From NCBI GenBank assembly GCA_029718625.1, contig CM056387.1, positions 33,829,902 through 33,893,901 on the forward strand: a DNA stretch of 64,000 nt, read 5' to 3'. The DNA is from Synaphobranchus kaupii (Eukaryota > Chordata > Actinopteri > Anguilliformes > Synaphobranchidae). A model generated the notes under the pieces. The model ran no database searches, had not been told where the DNA came from, and saw nothing but the letters and a program-made list of their open reading frames with translations. Both the position numbers and the translations under genes were made by a program. Positions 45,090 through 55,412 of this stretch are shown here, piece after piece (position 1 is the stretch's first letter; each line of letters opens with the position of its first letter).

Positions 45090-46018
45090 GAAGACTGACA
45101 TACAGACAGACAAACAGCCCTTTCGGGGACAGTCGGACAGATTTCTTTAACTGATTCTCTATCGCAGGATAACGTGACGTGTTCGGATCTGTAAAGACAC
45201 TGCACTTTGTTCAGCGTGCGCCAGGCCTTCGGGATTTCACCCTGTCATGCCGGCTCCTTATTTTATCGCTAACGACGCAAACCGGGGCGACTGGCGGTGT
45301 CGATCAGAGAGTTGGCCGCCCACGTGGGCGAGTCTGTCGCAGTCTGTTTTAGGAGGCGCACCTTCAGTCCAACCCGCCTTTATCTTCAGCTTCCCGCTGT
45401 CTCCAGAGAATGTTTATCGCTCTGCCACTGCTGCCAGCGACTAGGCTACATGTGAAATTAACTTCGAAAGTGAATAAAACCCCAAGCTCTTCACCAAATC
45501 TGGCAGGTGATCATAGAGTTGCAAAAGCCACACGTATATTTTAGTTCTTAAAATACAAAAAAACAATAACTGGCCATTCTCACAGACACAATCTTTTTTA
45601 GAGCATTTTTTTCAGCAATTCATTTAGGCCCACTAAAGACTAAAATAAAAAAAAATCAATGTTTAAAATAATCTAGCGCTGGCTATGCGGGTTAAACAAA
45701 GGCGTAATCTTCTGCTATCTCTTTAAGGCAGGTGCTGGTTTAATAAGGACGTGTCAACATACTGTGCACGTGCACTGCAGAAACATCACCCTATCCATCA
45801 ACTTCTCCAGATTAATGAATCACCTTGCTATGCTAAAGCAAGCTCAGATATTGCCTCGTTTCACTCACACAAATTGAAATTTAAGATGCAGCAATTCAGC
45901 CAAAGTATAGCTGCACACACATGTAATGATACAGTTCTTCCAAATATAAAAAGTGCTTAAGTGAACCAATGAGGTGCCCTCAGAGCAAAATGTAAAACGA
46001 CAAACAAAATGGGGGGGG
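45090..46018. other. Unique sequence, no gene seen
   Basis: AT-rich from 45,500. No exon was recognised. Confidence 0.42.
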
Positions 46019-46021
46019 TTA

Positions 46022-46258
46022 GTATAGCCTATCGTGCAAACTAAGGTTAGGGAAGGACTTATTACTGAGGTTGCAGGTTCAATTCCCAGGCAGGGCACTG
46101 CCATTTTACCCTTGAGCAAGGGACTTAACCTGAATTTCTTCAGTAAACATCCAGGCTTTATGAAAAGAATACTATGTAAAGAAGGTAAGCTATGTAAGGC
46201 GGGCGTTTTGGATAAGAGCGTACGCTAAATACCTAAAGGGCACTGTAAATGTAAAATG
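46022..46258 (+). mobile_element. tRNA-derived SINE, near full length
   Basis: B-box-like 'gaggttgcaggttcaattcc', then 'ggcagggcactgccatttta', 'cccttgagcaagggacttaa' and 'tttcttcagtaaacatcc'. The tail is 'ttttggataagagcgtacgc' plus 'taaatacctaaa' and 'ctgtaaatgtaaaatgta'. The 5' head is degraded. Confidence 0.88.
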
Positions 46259-46259
46259 T

Positions 46260-46920
46260 ACAGAAATGGCACTCTCTCGTGAGAAAGAAATGGAGGGAGC
46301 GCCGCACTGTACAGAATCGGCCCGAGAAGATATCCTCACTCTCCGGTTATTTTAGAATTCAAAGAAATATTAGATTCACGCAGGACCGGTAGGACAGCTT
46401 TGTGTTCCAAACGCAGAACAACAATGACCCTGTTCTCTCTGCAGGCAAGAGTATGCAGGGAGTGGGGGGGGGGGGGGGGGCTCACCGGAGAACCGGCCTA
46501 TCCCTCTTCCTCCAGGCAGGCGGCCACGCAAGCCAAACTCCGCGCTCCGTTCCGTCCGGAACCATACAGGCACCCCTGAAGTGTGTGTGCATCGTGGCTT
46601 CCTATGCAAAGCCGGGGTGATCCACAGTAACATGCATTTCTCAGTGTTGCTCCAGTACAACACAGATCACTCTCCCCACACAGCCTGTTGCTCTGGTTAA
46701 CGTACACAATACTGACCACTCATATTGCCTGATAAGAGAAATTCCCCTCCATATTGTATTTCTGGTGATGTATACACTGTCAAGCATTCATATTCATTGA
46801 TATGTTTTGTCTGTGATCTGCAGTGCATTTGTCTTGCGTAATTTTGCCTGGTGTAGTTTTGTGTAATCTACGTCTACAATTTTGCACAATCTAATGGCAA
46901 TTTCTGGATCAGAGGGCAAA
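46260..46920. other. Unique sequence with a G17 run
   Basis: G17 at 46,464-46,480. No exon was recognised. Confidence 0.45.
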
Positions 46921-46924
46921 AAAA

Positions 46925-47185
46925 AAAGATTTACTCAGTGAAAACATAGCCATTAGGCTCCACTTTCATACAGAGAGCAGGACACGGGGCCATTTGATTG
47001 GCCGTCCGAGCCTAAGCAATCAATTTTATTGAAGTTCACACTCAGGCTATCTCGGTCGGCTTCCACAGAAGTGCGGCGGTGGCTTTGAACCTCAAGGAGA
47101 GATGCCTTCCAATGACAGGGGCAATGATAAGATAATAACGCCAATCTGGCAGAATCTATCGCTCTGCTGGGCCGAGCTCTTCTTC
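46925..47185. promoter_or_regulatory. Candidate conserved non-coding element
   Basis: Unique, balanced sequence with 'gccatttgattggccgtccg', 'gcaatcaattttattga' and 'caatgataagataata' (GATA-like) words. A minus frame crosses it (46,953-47,282) but has no recognisable domain. Confidence 0.27.
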
Positions 47186-47244
47186 GCCTCAACCCTCGTC
47201 TGTCCATTCCAAGTCCAAGTGTAAGGAGCATAACCATGGAGCAA

Positions 47245-47260
47245 CACTGCCACCTTGTGG
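47245..47260 (-). promoter_or_regulatory. CTCF-like motif
   Basis: The minus-strand read CCACAAGGTGGCAGTG matches the CTCF core well. Confidence 0.48.
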
Positions 47261-47264
47261 TTTC

Positions 47265-47650
47265 GGAACAAATTGATGGCACACTTATATCACTACAGCA
47301 TACAGCAGTGATGTGTTTGTGTTCTTACAGTATGAATAGCTCAATCCTGCAGAACTTTCAGGCCAAACCAATCTTGAATGTCTACTTGGAATAAAATGCT
47401 AACTGTTGCATAACAGTTGTTAGAAAATTAACAACAGCCAGATGTTGACCAAGGCAATAAAACAAACAACATTTCTTAAGGCGGCACCTTTCAACTCCAG
47501 CCTCGCAGAGACAATTTTTATAATCTGAAAGAGTTTATCACCAAACAAAGATTCAAAGTTCCCTCTGATGCAACAAAAACAGAGTGTGTGAAAGTGCAAA
47601 CAGCACAACAAAAAGCAAGCAAAGGCCCTCTTCTTCCAGACGTAGCTGAA
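47265..47650. other. Unique sequence, no gene seen
   Basis: Nothing was recognised. Confidence 0.4.
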
Positions 47651-47718
47651 GCCTTTCACCCACTTAATGCAGTGTACTACATAAGCCTTTCACCCACTTA
47701 ATGCAGTGTACTACATAA
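47651..47718 (+). repeat. Perfect tandem duplication, 2 x 34 bp
   Basis: 'gcctttcacccacttaatgc' plus 'agtgtactacataa' occurs twice without change, so it is recent. It abuts a SINE tail fragment. Confidence 0.97.
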
Positions 47719-47751
47719 CACTCATTTAGCAGATGCTTTTATCCAGGGCAA
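47719..47751 (-). mobile_element. SINE/L2 tail fragment, minus strand
   Basis: The minus-strand read 'ccctggataaaagcatctgc' plus 'taaatgagtg' matches the SINE tail. The rest of the element is not recognisable. Confidence 0.65.
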
Positions 47752-47754
47752 GTT

Positions 47755-49715
47755 TACGATGTTGCAGAAACGCAAGTCCATTCATGTGGTTAATATGAGT
47801 GATAGCGGCAGACCTGGCTAGCGAGCGTATACAGACGCAGCACGGCTAAAGCGCTATGCTGCTAATGCTGCTATTAGCAGCTGGTTGAAGCAAGAGCGGC
47901 TTTACCGCCGTACGTGCAGGTGCTCGGCTCACTGTATCCGAAAGCGCAGCGTGGATTAGCAGACTGACACATTTTCCATTTAAAATGGAACTCCCACCCC
48001 AGCGGACAAATGAGAGCGGAAAGTCTGTTTTTGTATCTCTGTTTAAATGATGCACGTGGCGCTAAGAGACTTTACGCAGAGCTCCTGACTCACTGTGGTC
48101 ATTAGGGATCCCATGGATTTTTAAAAAGAGTTGGGGTGTTGACCCTGGTGGTCAAATTCCCACTCTCTCTACACGGGTCCATCTTAGCATCCGCTACATC
48201 TGATTGGCTACACAATCCCTTGCAAACCCTTAATAACGTTGATTGTCCAGGCAAAAGAGGACAGAGTTCAGCAGACTTACCTAGTTAAGCAAAGGTTAAA
48301 TAAATTATAAATCGAATCCCTGCCCAACGTATAAATCTTTCTCATCCAACCAGTGGGTCAATGTGAAGATTTTATCAAGCTGATCGACTATAAACAGCTT
48401 TGGCCGATAACCTCAGTATCTAAGCAGCGAACAACAGGATATGGGAAAAGAAGTTAACTACAAAAAATATATTGTAACATTTAAGTTTATATATTGAGTT
48501 GCTTTGGTTTTGTTTAGCTGTGCCATTCCTGGATGATAATGTTTAATATCACAGCCTATGTCTCCATTATGGGTCACTAGCTAAATTTATACAAGTTAAA
48601 GAAAATTTGTGATATACTATCCTTATCCCAAGGGGCCCAAAATATTGTGACATAATTTTCAATATATATCACTTCACAAGTCTGTGAAAAAACCAGTGTA
48701 GTCCACTCCTTGGTAACACACTGCCACCTAACGCGCTGCCATACAATTCCCATTCCGAACATTCCGACAATCAGCGTAACCATGGCAATTCGATTAAGAT
48801 TCAAAATTCAAAAGTACAGGACAGAGAACGCAGCTGCCCAGCACACAAGCTGTACTGACCTACGAGTGTTCATTACCAAGATCGTGCTTTATGCTTCAAA
48901 GACCAGCATTTTACTCACTGGTTGATTTTGTAGAATAAACGCCTTGTAATTTAATGCAACATGTATTACACATTTATATCAAAAAGTATCTTTTCAGCAT
49001 TCTGGCTGTTTTTATAAGGAACAGTGTACCTCACCATGCCTGCATACTTTAAATCCTGGGCTATACAGTGGGACAAACCAGGACACGTTTCCACTTGAGC
49101 CAGTCGGTGCTGCTTCATAAAATATTATTTATATCTTTCCTTTTGTTGTCAAAGGCAACTTTCATAATCAGAGAATCACTGAGTACATGAATATAATCGG
49201 GGCTCTAATGCTAACACTTTTTCCATGGAGTGCAATCACAAGCATCCCAATTAGTAACGCGCTTCTAAATAATTTTTTCAATTAACACACATCAGTTTTC
49301 AGGTGCAAATGCTCCTAAAACTGGAGCACTGGTGAGCACTGATAAAGATGACAGATCTTAAAGGAGGATTGAGGAAACCGCTCTTCTTCAGTCGGGGTAT
49401 CACACAGATGCCATGTCATAACCTCACTCAATGTCTCCTAAGAGAAGTCGCTGGCTTTCTGCCGGTGCATGTGTATGAACACCTATACACGCCTATAACT
49501 GGGACCAGAGGACTGACCATCCATAAAAGCTAGCTAGGGCTAGCAAGTGAAAGCTAGCTAGTGCCATTCATAAAAGAAGCGAGTGCTAACCTAGAATAAG
49601 ATGTGCCTTTTACTTCATAACAGATAAGGGCAGGGGAAACCTGATCCAACATATGGACTCAGATTTCCAATGGAAACAGTTCCCTGTAAGAAAAAAACTA
49701 CATGAAGTACAACTT
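47755..49715. other. Unique, AT-rich sequence, no gene seen
   Basis: Short direct and inverted 'gctagct' words at 49,527-49,563. No exon was recognised. Confidence 0.42.
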
Positions 49716-49718
49716 ATC

Positions 49719-49734
49719 ACCAGCAGGGGGAGCC
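49719..49734 (+). promoter_or_regulatory. CTCF-like motif
   Basis: ACCAGCAGGGGGAGCC resembles CTCF core CCAGCAGGGGGCGC. It is the first of three same-strand motifs within 700 bp. Confidence 0.4.
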
Positions 49735-50322
49735 AGTGTACCGGGCCACCACAAGAGCCCAGGTGCGCTTTAAAAAGGAAGAGAGGCACAAATTCTCTGT
49801 ATTGATACAAAATATTTGTATCACAACATGATAGCAGATCCATAATGCCACAGTTCTAAATGCCAAAAGTCAACAATCAACTAATTAATGACATTCTAAG
49901 ATTTTGGGGTATGCGTTCAATACCAAACGGTTAGTGACATTTCATATAGACTAATTTACGACTACAACTCACTACTAGGGAATTGTGTTAATGTTTAACC
50001 AAACAGAAATTGCACATCTAACAGCTAACAGCTTACAGAAGGTGGGTACAACAGTCCTATTCTGCTAAAGGTATGTGAAGCAGCTGGGTGTTTAACCAAG
50101 GTTAAAAGATTAAGAACTGCTAAAATAAATTTTAAGCATTTTCCAGGATTATATACATATTGCTCTGCATAGCACTGTTGCTTCCCAGGATTCAACCGTA
50201 GAGCGATTAAAATGCTTTTGTAGAATTATGTAGCCTTATGTAACTTCATAGTGAAAGCATTGTTAATACTGCCTTCCGTAACCCTTACCGTAAGCACAGT
50301 GGGTTTTCCAGCCTCACTGTCA

Positions 50323-50337
50323 GCCTCTAGTGGCGGC
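50323..50337 (+). promoter_or_regulatory. CTCF-like motif
   Basis: GCCTCTAGTGGCGGC, similar to CCNCTAGNGGGCGC. It is 62 bp from the next motif. Confidence 0.35.
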
Positions 50338-50397
50338 TCGGAATACAACACAATAAAATCCTCAAGGAGTACGCTGTTGCAGCGTTACCAAATATAT

Positions 50398-50411
50398 CCA
50401 CTAGAGGGCAT
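50398..50411 (+). promoter_or_regulatory. CTCF-like motif
   Basis: CCACTAGAGGGCAT is a close match to the CTCF core. Confidence 0.42.
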
Positions 50412-50859
50412 CAGAGACCGGATTAAATCTATCGTCCAAGACAGGTGCCCTATCCGTTTCCTCTACATCTGCATTCAACCAAGACCGTTTTACAGGGTTT
50501 TTATTACTACTGGCATTACAACTATAGCGCAGTTCTGATGTTTAACAGGGAAGACAATGCTGTACCTCTGCGGATGCAAAGAGAGCCTCTGAGCTTGAGC
50601 ATAGACATGAACCCCAACCCAAAAGGGACCTCCAGGTGCACTGGGGAGCGAGCACGCATTACTCCGTCTGTTGGCTGAACTGCAGGTCCCTAGTGTGACA
50701 AGGGGACCAGAAGCAAACGTCCAAACCCAGAGCAGTGGTGCCGGAGCCACACCCACAGCGACTGCCGGGGTGGGACCCGCCTCGCGGCGGACCACACCCC
50801 CACGGTGGTCCCGTCTCGGAGAGGTCACAGAGATGATTACACGCTCTTCTTCACCACAG

Positions 50860-51392
50860 GAATGCAGCGGGAGAAAGAGAACGCACAAAGGGGGATTGGG
50901 CATCTCTGGTAGGTGTGACTCCTTATCGAAAAAAAAGCATAAAGATCGCCATAGCAACGGAGCCGGACCACCTTCCCCGGCCCCTGCGGGGACAATGGAG
51001 CCCGGCGGTGACCGCGGGGCGGTCGGAATGTGACATTCCCGAGGGGAGGACACAAACGCACACCGGGGCGGCTTTGTCCCTCCGGTGGAACAGAAAGAAG
51101 GAAAGAAAAGGAGGAACAAAAGGAGGCGAGACCAAAAAAGAGAAAAGGGAGGCCTAAAAAGAGCCGGGTGCCTTTCTCCCGCGAGGTGCGCAGACTCCAG
51201 CAGGCAGGAGCTTCAGGTAACTCCAGGCCCCAGAGGGCACAGACCTGCAGAAGGAGCTCAGCGTCCGACTCCTCACCCACAGACTCCTCTCTCTCCTGCC
51301 ACAGCCCGGGGTTAACCCTGCTGGGCTACAGCCCCACTAACACAGCCACGCCCCTCTCACAACATGCAACTGCCCAGCTGTTGCTCATGTAA
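50860..51392 (+). other. Lysine-rich open segment, possible exon(s)
   Basis: Two plus frames look more coding-like than their surroundings. One holds LSKKKHKDRHSNGAG at about 50,929-50,973. The other, open from 51,012 to 51,392, holds KKRKGRPKKS (AT-hook-like KGRPKK) and then a Ser-rich stretch. Possible splice signals exist: donor CAG|GTAACT at 51,217, and a pyrimidine-rich acceptor ending CCACAG at about 51,304. However, splicing there would hit a stop at once. There is a stop between the two frames. It may be exons of a nuclear protein, or chance from A/G-rich DNA. No family was recognised. Confidence 0.2.
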
Positions 51393-51394
51393 CA

Positions 51395-51795
51395 CATAAA
51401 ACGGGCTGCAAGAGTTCTGATTGGACGAGAGTCACAGAAGTGGGACAAGGGAAGAATGCAGAGGAAAGGAGAGGGACCAGGAAGAAGAAAACTCAAATCT
51501 AACAGACCGGCTGAAGCCATTTTGGACAAGCAAAGCAATTTCCACACAGAATCAGTCTGTCTGTCTCTCACGCACGCACGCACGCAAAGGCTGCACCACA
51601 TGACTAGACTATCACTATCACACCAGGGTTCAACAGAACACGCAAGCACAGTCCTGTCACCTCACTCCAATGCCTGCATGAGCTGTGGACAATAGCAGGG
51701 AATTAGGGCTTTGACAGGGTGGTGACAGGGCAATCAGAGCGATGACAGACCGTTGACAGCGACACCAAGGACAATCACTGGGACACTGTGGGGCA
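51395..51795. other. Unique sequence with short (ACGC)n
   Basis: 'cacgcacgcacgcacgc' at 51,570-51,586. No exon was recognised. Confidence 0.45.
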
Positions 51796-51799
51796 ACAG

Positions 51800-52235
51800 C
51801 ATAACTGGTAGAGGGGTAATGGAGTGATTATTAGGGGGCAGAGGGGTAATTGGATGATAACTGGAAGGCAGTGGAGTAATTAGGTGATAATCGGGAGTAG
51901 GTGGGGTAATTAGGTGATAACTGGGAGTAGGTGATAAGAGGGAGTCAGTGGGGTAACTGGGTGATAACTGGGAGGGGGTGGGGTAACTGAGTGATAACTC
52001 GGAGAAAGTGGGGTGATTGGGCGATAACTCGGAGGGGGTGGGGTAACTGGGTGATAACTGGGAGGGGGTGGGGTAACTGGGTGATAACTGGGAGGGGGTG
52101 GGGTAACTGGGAGATAACTCGGAGAAGGTGGGGTGATTGGGCGATAACTCGGAGGGGGTGGGGTAACTGGGAGGAGGTGGGGTAACTGGGTGATAACTGG
52201 GAGGGGGTGGTGTAACTGGGTGATAGAGGGTGATT
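51800..52235 (+). repeat. Minisatellite, 30-bp unit, about 14 copies, G-rich
   Basis: The unit is 'ggggtaactgggtgataact' plus 'gggagggggt', with alternate forms 'gattgggcgataactcggag' and a longer dimer order in the middle (about 51,980-52,160). Left copies are older and more diverged. The 30-bp period keeps frames open on both strands (10-residue period such as SYPTPSQLSP). The plus strand is G-quadruplex prone. Confidence 0.95.
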
Positions 52236-52670
52236 AGAGGATGTTGCCAGGTTGGTAATGAGGGGTAAGGGGGAGTTGGTACACGTCTGTAATACGGAGG
52301 GTCTGAACACTGTGGTGGGTCAGAGACCATAATCTCCCCATAATCTCGACCACAATCACCCACTTCAGCCAGCCACACTTTAAGCACACCACTGGACATG
52401 GGAGTATAGGGCCGGGCTCACGCTGGCAACCCTAATGGTCCAGCAGTGCAGGTTCCTGCTCATTTTCCTGCAGGGAATAATCTCCTCCTCGGCCTGTTTA
52501 AACAGAATCCCCCCTTTCATGTACAACAAGAGAAAAAGACAACAGTGTCTCCCTCCAGAGGGTAGGGTGGGGGGTACACTGTTCAGGGGTTTGGCAAGCG
52601 GCCAAGGTAAGCATGAAGAGCAGCTGTGACCAGCCCGCTTTCACTCCCAAATTACAGCTGCTGTACCCTC
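52236..52670. other. Unique sequence, no gene seen
   Basis: Nothing was recognised. Confidence 0.4.
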
Positions 52671-52673
52671 AGG

Positions 52674-52853
52674 CCTCCACTAGGGGCAGCCAAAGTACAT
52701 CTGATTAAAGACTGATCCGAGGTCAGCCCCTGCAGGGCTCCCATTAGGGGCAGCCTAAGTGTAGCTGATTAAAGACTGGTCTGGGGTCAGCTCCCTCCCA
52801 TCATCCCCTTAGAGACAACCCAAGTGTACCAGATTTGACTGATCCCGATCACC
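52674..52853 (+). repeat. Degenerate tandem repeat, about 64-bp unit, 3 copies
   Basis: Each copy has a 'ctccactaggggcagcc'-like start, a 'caagtgta' word, 'ctgattaaagactgat' and 'ggtcagc'. Starts are at about 52,674, 52,738 and 52,803. The third is the most diverged. Copies 1 and 2 contain a CTCF-like 'actaggggcagc'. Confidence 0.75.
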
Positions 52854-52989
52854 AGACGATGGGGGTTGGAATTAGGCGACCTGGGGGTCACCATTTTAGC
52901 CTATGGTCCTGAAACATCTGCAGTGCATAATGTTGCTTGGTCACTCAAAAAGTCTCTCAATCGGGTGAAAAAGTTGTAATGGTTTGGTG

Positions 52990-53030
52990 TTTTTTAGCGC
53001 AAGCTCTTATCCAGAGCGACGTACACGGAT
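52990..53030 (-). mobile_element. SINE/L2 tail fragment, minus strand
   Basis: The minus-strand read 'tcgctctggataagagcttg' then 'cgctaaaaaac' matches the SINE tail. Sequence to about 53,150 may be the rest of an old element. Confidence 0.6.
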
Positions 53031-53297
53031 GAAATACGGCGACACCTGCCAGCCATTCAACCTCCTGCATTCTGCCAGGGTGCATCTGATGACATCACAA
53101 TGGATCAAGCGTGGGCGTGACCGCTTAAACCGTGAGACCAAACCGTGAATGTGTTACTGAGGCAAATGTATGAAGACTGACTGAACGTTCAAGCGAGTGG
53201 GTGTTCCACCTGGTGCAATGGGTGAGAATATCAAAGGCAAAGCTGGAGAGTAGCGGGCCGAACCAGCTACCTCAAAAAGAGACAGGGACTGACCCGT

Positions 53298-53332
53298 TAC
53301 ACGCACACGCACGCACGCACGCACGCATGCAC
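53298..53332. repeat. (ACGC)n microsatellite
   Basis: Tandem ACGC units with one ACAC and one ATGC variant. Confidence 0.88.
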
Positions 53333-53436
53333 AGGCAGGAAGGCAAAATGGTCAGAACAGCACACAGAGAAGAAAACCATCAGGAAAAATGGATACACCC
53401 CCACCCCCACGCCAAATACCCTCCCAGTCTTTCAGT

Positions 53437-53441
<5 letters not shown>

Positions 53442-53475
<34 letters not shown>
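53442..53475. repeat. (AC)n microsatellite
   Basis: About 17 pure AC units. Confidence 0.95.
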
Positions 53476-53479
<4 letters not shown>

Positions 53480-53573
53480 CAAAGGTGCCTTTTTCCTCAG
53501 GAAGGGTCAGCAGTTTCCCTCCATCAGACGGCCGCTTGTTTCTTGTTTTTTGGTCCGAGGCTGCCCACTCCCT

Positions 53574-53655
53574 GACCACCCCCGGCCTCCCCCCCCCCCC
53601 CCACAGCCCCCGCCACCCCCCTACGGCCCCCCCACAGCCCCCGCCGCCCCAGAGA
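53574..53655. repeat. C-rich tract
   Basis: C runs of 6-14 separated by ACAG, GCCA and TACGG. 'cccccgccaccccc'-type blocks recur. The minus strand is G-quadruplex prone. Confidence 0.8.
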
Positions 53656-53739
53656 CAAACTGCCCATTGTTTCAGCATCGGCCATAAATGACAGCCCTCC
53701 TGATCCAGCGCACGTTCCAGGCCCTCTCCAGACGGCTAC

Positions 53740-53769
53740 GCGGAGAGAGAGAGAGAGAGAGAGAGAGAG
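53740..53769. repeat. (GA)n microsatellite
   Basis: About 14 GA units. Confidence 0.93.
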
Positions 53770-53898
53770 TAAATGAATGAACGCAAACACACAGCAGGGC
53801 CGCGCTCTCCCCCTCCTCTACACGAGCAGCCCGTCTCCAGCTGAGAAGTGCAGCGGCAAAGCAGCGGCATTAAGAGCGCCGCGAGAGACGGGCAGAGC

Positions 53899-54190
53899 GG
53901 CGCGCTGAACGCACGACGGCCCGCGCTGAACGCAAGCCCGCTCCCCCCAGCGCTGAACGCAAGCCCGCTCCCCCCCCGCGCTGAACGCAAGCCCGCTCCC
54001 CCCAGCGCTGAACGCAAGCCCGCTCCCCCCAGCGCTGAACGCAAGCCCGCTCCCCCCAGCGCTGAACGCAAGCCCGCTCCCCCAGCGCTGAACGCAAGCC
54101 CGCTCCCCCCAGCGCTGAACGCAAGCCCGCTCCCCCAGCGCTGAACGCAAGCCCGCTCCCCCCGCGCTGAACGCAAGCCCGCTCCCCCCG
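53899..54190 (+). repeat. Minisatellite, 27-bp unit, 10 copies, GC-rich
   Basis: The unit is 'cgctgaacgcaagcccgctc' plus 'cccccag'. Several copies are 26 bp owing to one C fewer, and some end 'cccg'. Ten near-identical copies follow one partial. The open frames on both strands (for example the minus ACVQRWGSGLAFSAGG peptides) come from the repeat. Confidence 0.96.
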
Positions 54191-54510
54191 CACGGTGTTC
54201 GTACGGCAGGCTCGAGTGTAAACCGGGCTTGCCTCATGACGCTGAGGAACACGCGCCAAGAAGGCGTGAGCGTGAGGTAGATGAAAACCAGCGAGGTAAT
54301 CTAACGTTGTCGAAACATTCCTTCAACACGCCGCCAACGCTGTGGGACGCAGAGGGTGTCTCCCGCTGCTTGAGAGAAGCCCGTTGGCGGATGCAGATAA
54401 GAGCGAGACAAAGGCTTGCACACGGTCTGTGCCAGGGTTTCACCGTCTTTTACAGGGTCACTGTCGTCCAGATAATCAGTCCAGTCCTGAGTCTATCAGC
54501 CTGTGATAAA
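54191..54510. other. Unique sequence, no gene seen
   Basis: Nothing was recognised. Confidence 0.4.
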
Positions 54511-54513
54511 GTG

Positions 54514-54648
54514 TCCCGTGTGTGAGAACACGCTGAGACGCAGTGCGTCAGACTCTGGTCCCGTGTGTGAGAACACGCTGAGATGCAGTGCGTCAGACTC
54601 TGGTCCCGTGTGTGAGAACACGCAGAGTCACAGCGCGTTAGACTTTGG
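54514..54648 (+). repeat. Tandem repeat, 45-bp unit, 3 copies
   Basis: The unit is 'tcccgtgtgtgagaacacgc' plus 'tgagacgcagtgcgtcagac' plus 'tctgg'. Copies 1 and 2 differ at one base and copy 3 is more diverged. Confidence 0.94.
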
Positions 54649-54649
54649 T

Positions 54650-55005
54650 CCTCTGTAAAGGTGTACCACACCGAACGATTGGCGATCCGCTCCCAGTGGA
54701 ACTGCAAATTATGCAGCGTAGCCTGTCCACAGGTTGCTTAACTCAGAGAACAGACTGCTCTGCTCAGGAGAATCGCAATTGCTAATCTGACATCTCGCCT
54801 CTCAAGCCCATGATGCATTTATTGCAGCAGCACAGTTATCCAGCACTGTGCCCAACAGTTCTGTTTGCAGTACAGTCTTCTTACATGGTGTCCAACAGCT
54901 TGCCTGCACTTTGAGCTTTTCCCTGCTGCCAAACTACAATTTACCAGCTTCAACACAACTAAACACCAAGTGCTGACCTATCCAATCAACACACAATAAT
55001 TAACT
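54650..55005. other. Unique sequence, no gene seen
   Basis: Nothing was recognised. Confidence 0.4.
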
Positions 55006-55006
55006 T

Positions 55007-55213
55007 GTGGCAGCAGTGTAATGGGTAAGGAACTGGCCTTGTAACCCAAAGGTTGGAGGTCAAATTCCCAGGTAGGACACTGCCATTGTACCCTTGAGCA
55101 AGGTACTTGACTTGCATCTGTATATATAGAGCTGTATAAATGGATACCAAGTAAGAATGTGAAAGCTCAGCTGTGTAACAGCATCTGCTAAATGCCTGTA
55201 ATGTAATGCAATG
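55007..55213 (+). mobile_element. tRNA-derived SINE, best-preserved copy
   Basis: A tRNA-like head has an A-box-like 'gtgtaatgggtaaggaactg' and a B-box-like 'ggttggaggtcaaattccc'. The body reads 'aggacactgccattgtaccc', 'ttgagcaaggtacttgac' and 'tagagctgtataaatgg'. The tail is 'agcatctgctaaatgcctgt' then 'aatgtaatgcaatg'. The TGTAA-type end fits mobilisation by an L2-clade LINE. Used as the reference copy for this window. No clear target-site duplication is visible. Confidence 0.93.
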
Positions 55214-55214
55214 G

Positions 55215-55410
55215 TTTAGTTGTATCAAAGTATAAAAAGAGAGGCATAGGACGCTTGAAGAGCAACAAATAGTTACAAAGCAGATTTTAAAGAACATAAA
55301 AGTCACTGGCAACCTTTCAAAGATCCCATCATGTGTTCCCATCTGTTAGTTATGAGACAACACCAGGCTTGCCTTTGAAAGCGAGAGTGCCACTCAAAAT
55401 ACAGACCGCT
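55215..55410. other. Unique sequence
   Basis: Nothing was recognised. Confidence 0.4.
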
Positions 55411-55412
55411 AA

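Noticed and set aside
51734..52399. 221-codon minus-strand Ser/Pro/Thr-rich frame
   Set aside because: It is the 30-bp minisatellite read in frame. The period is a multiple of three, so it stays open without selection.
53736..54259. Overlapping 129-146 codon minus frames with repeated AFSAGG and ACVQRWG
   Set aside because: Product of the 27-bp array; several frames are open at once, which shows that none is special.
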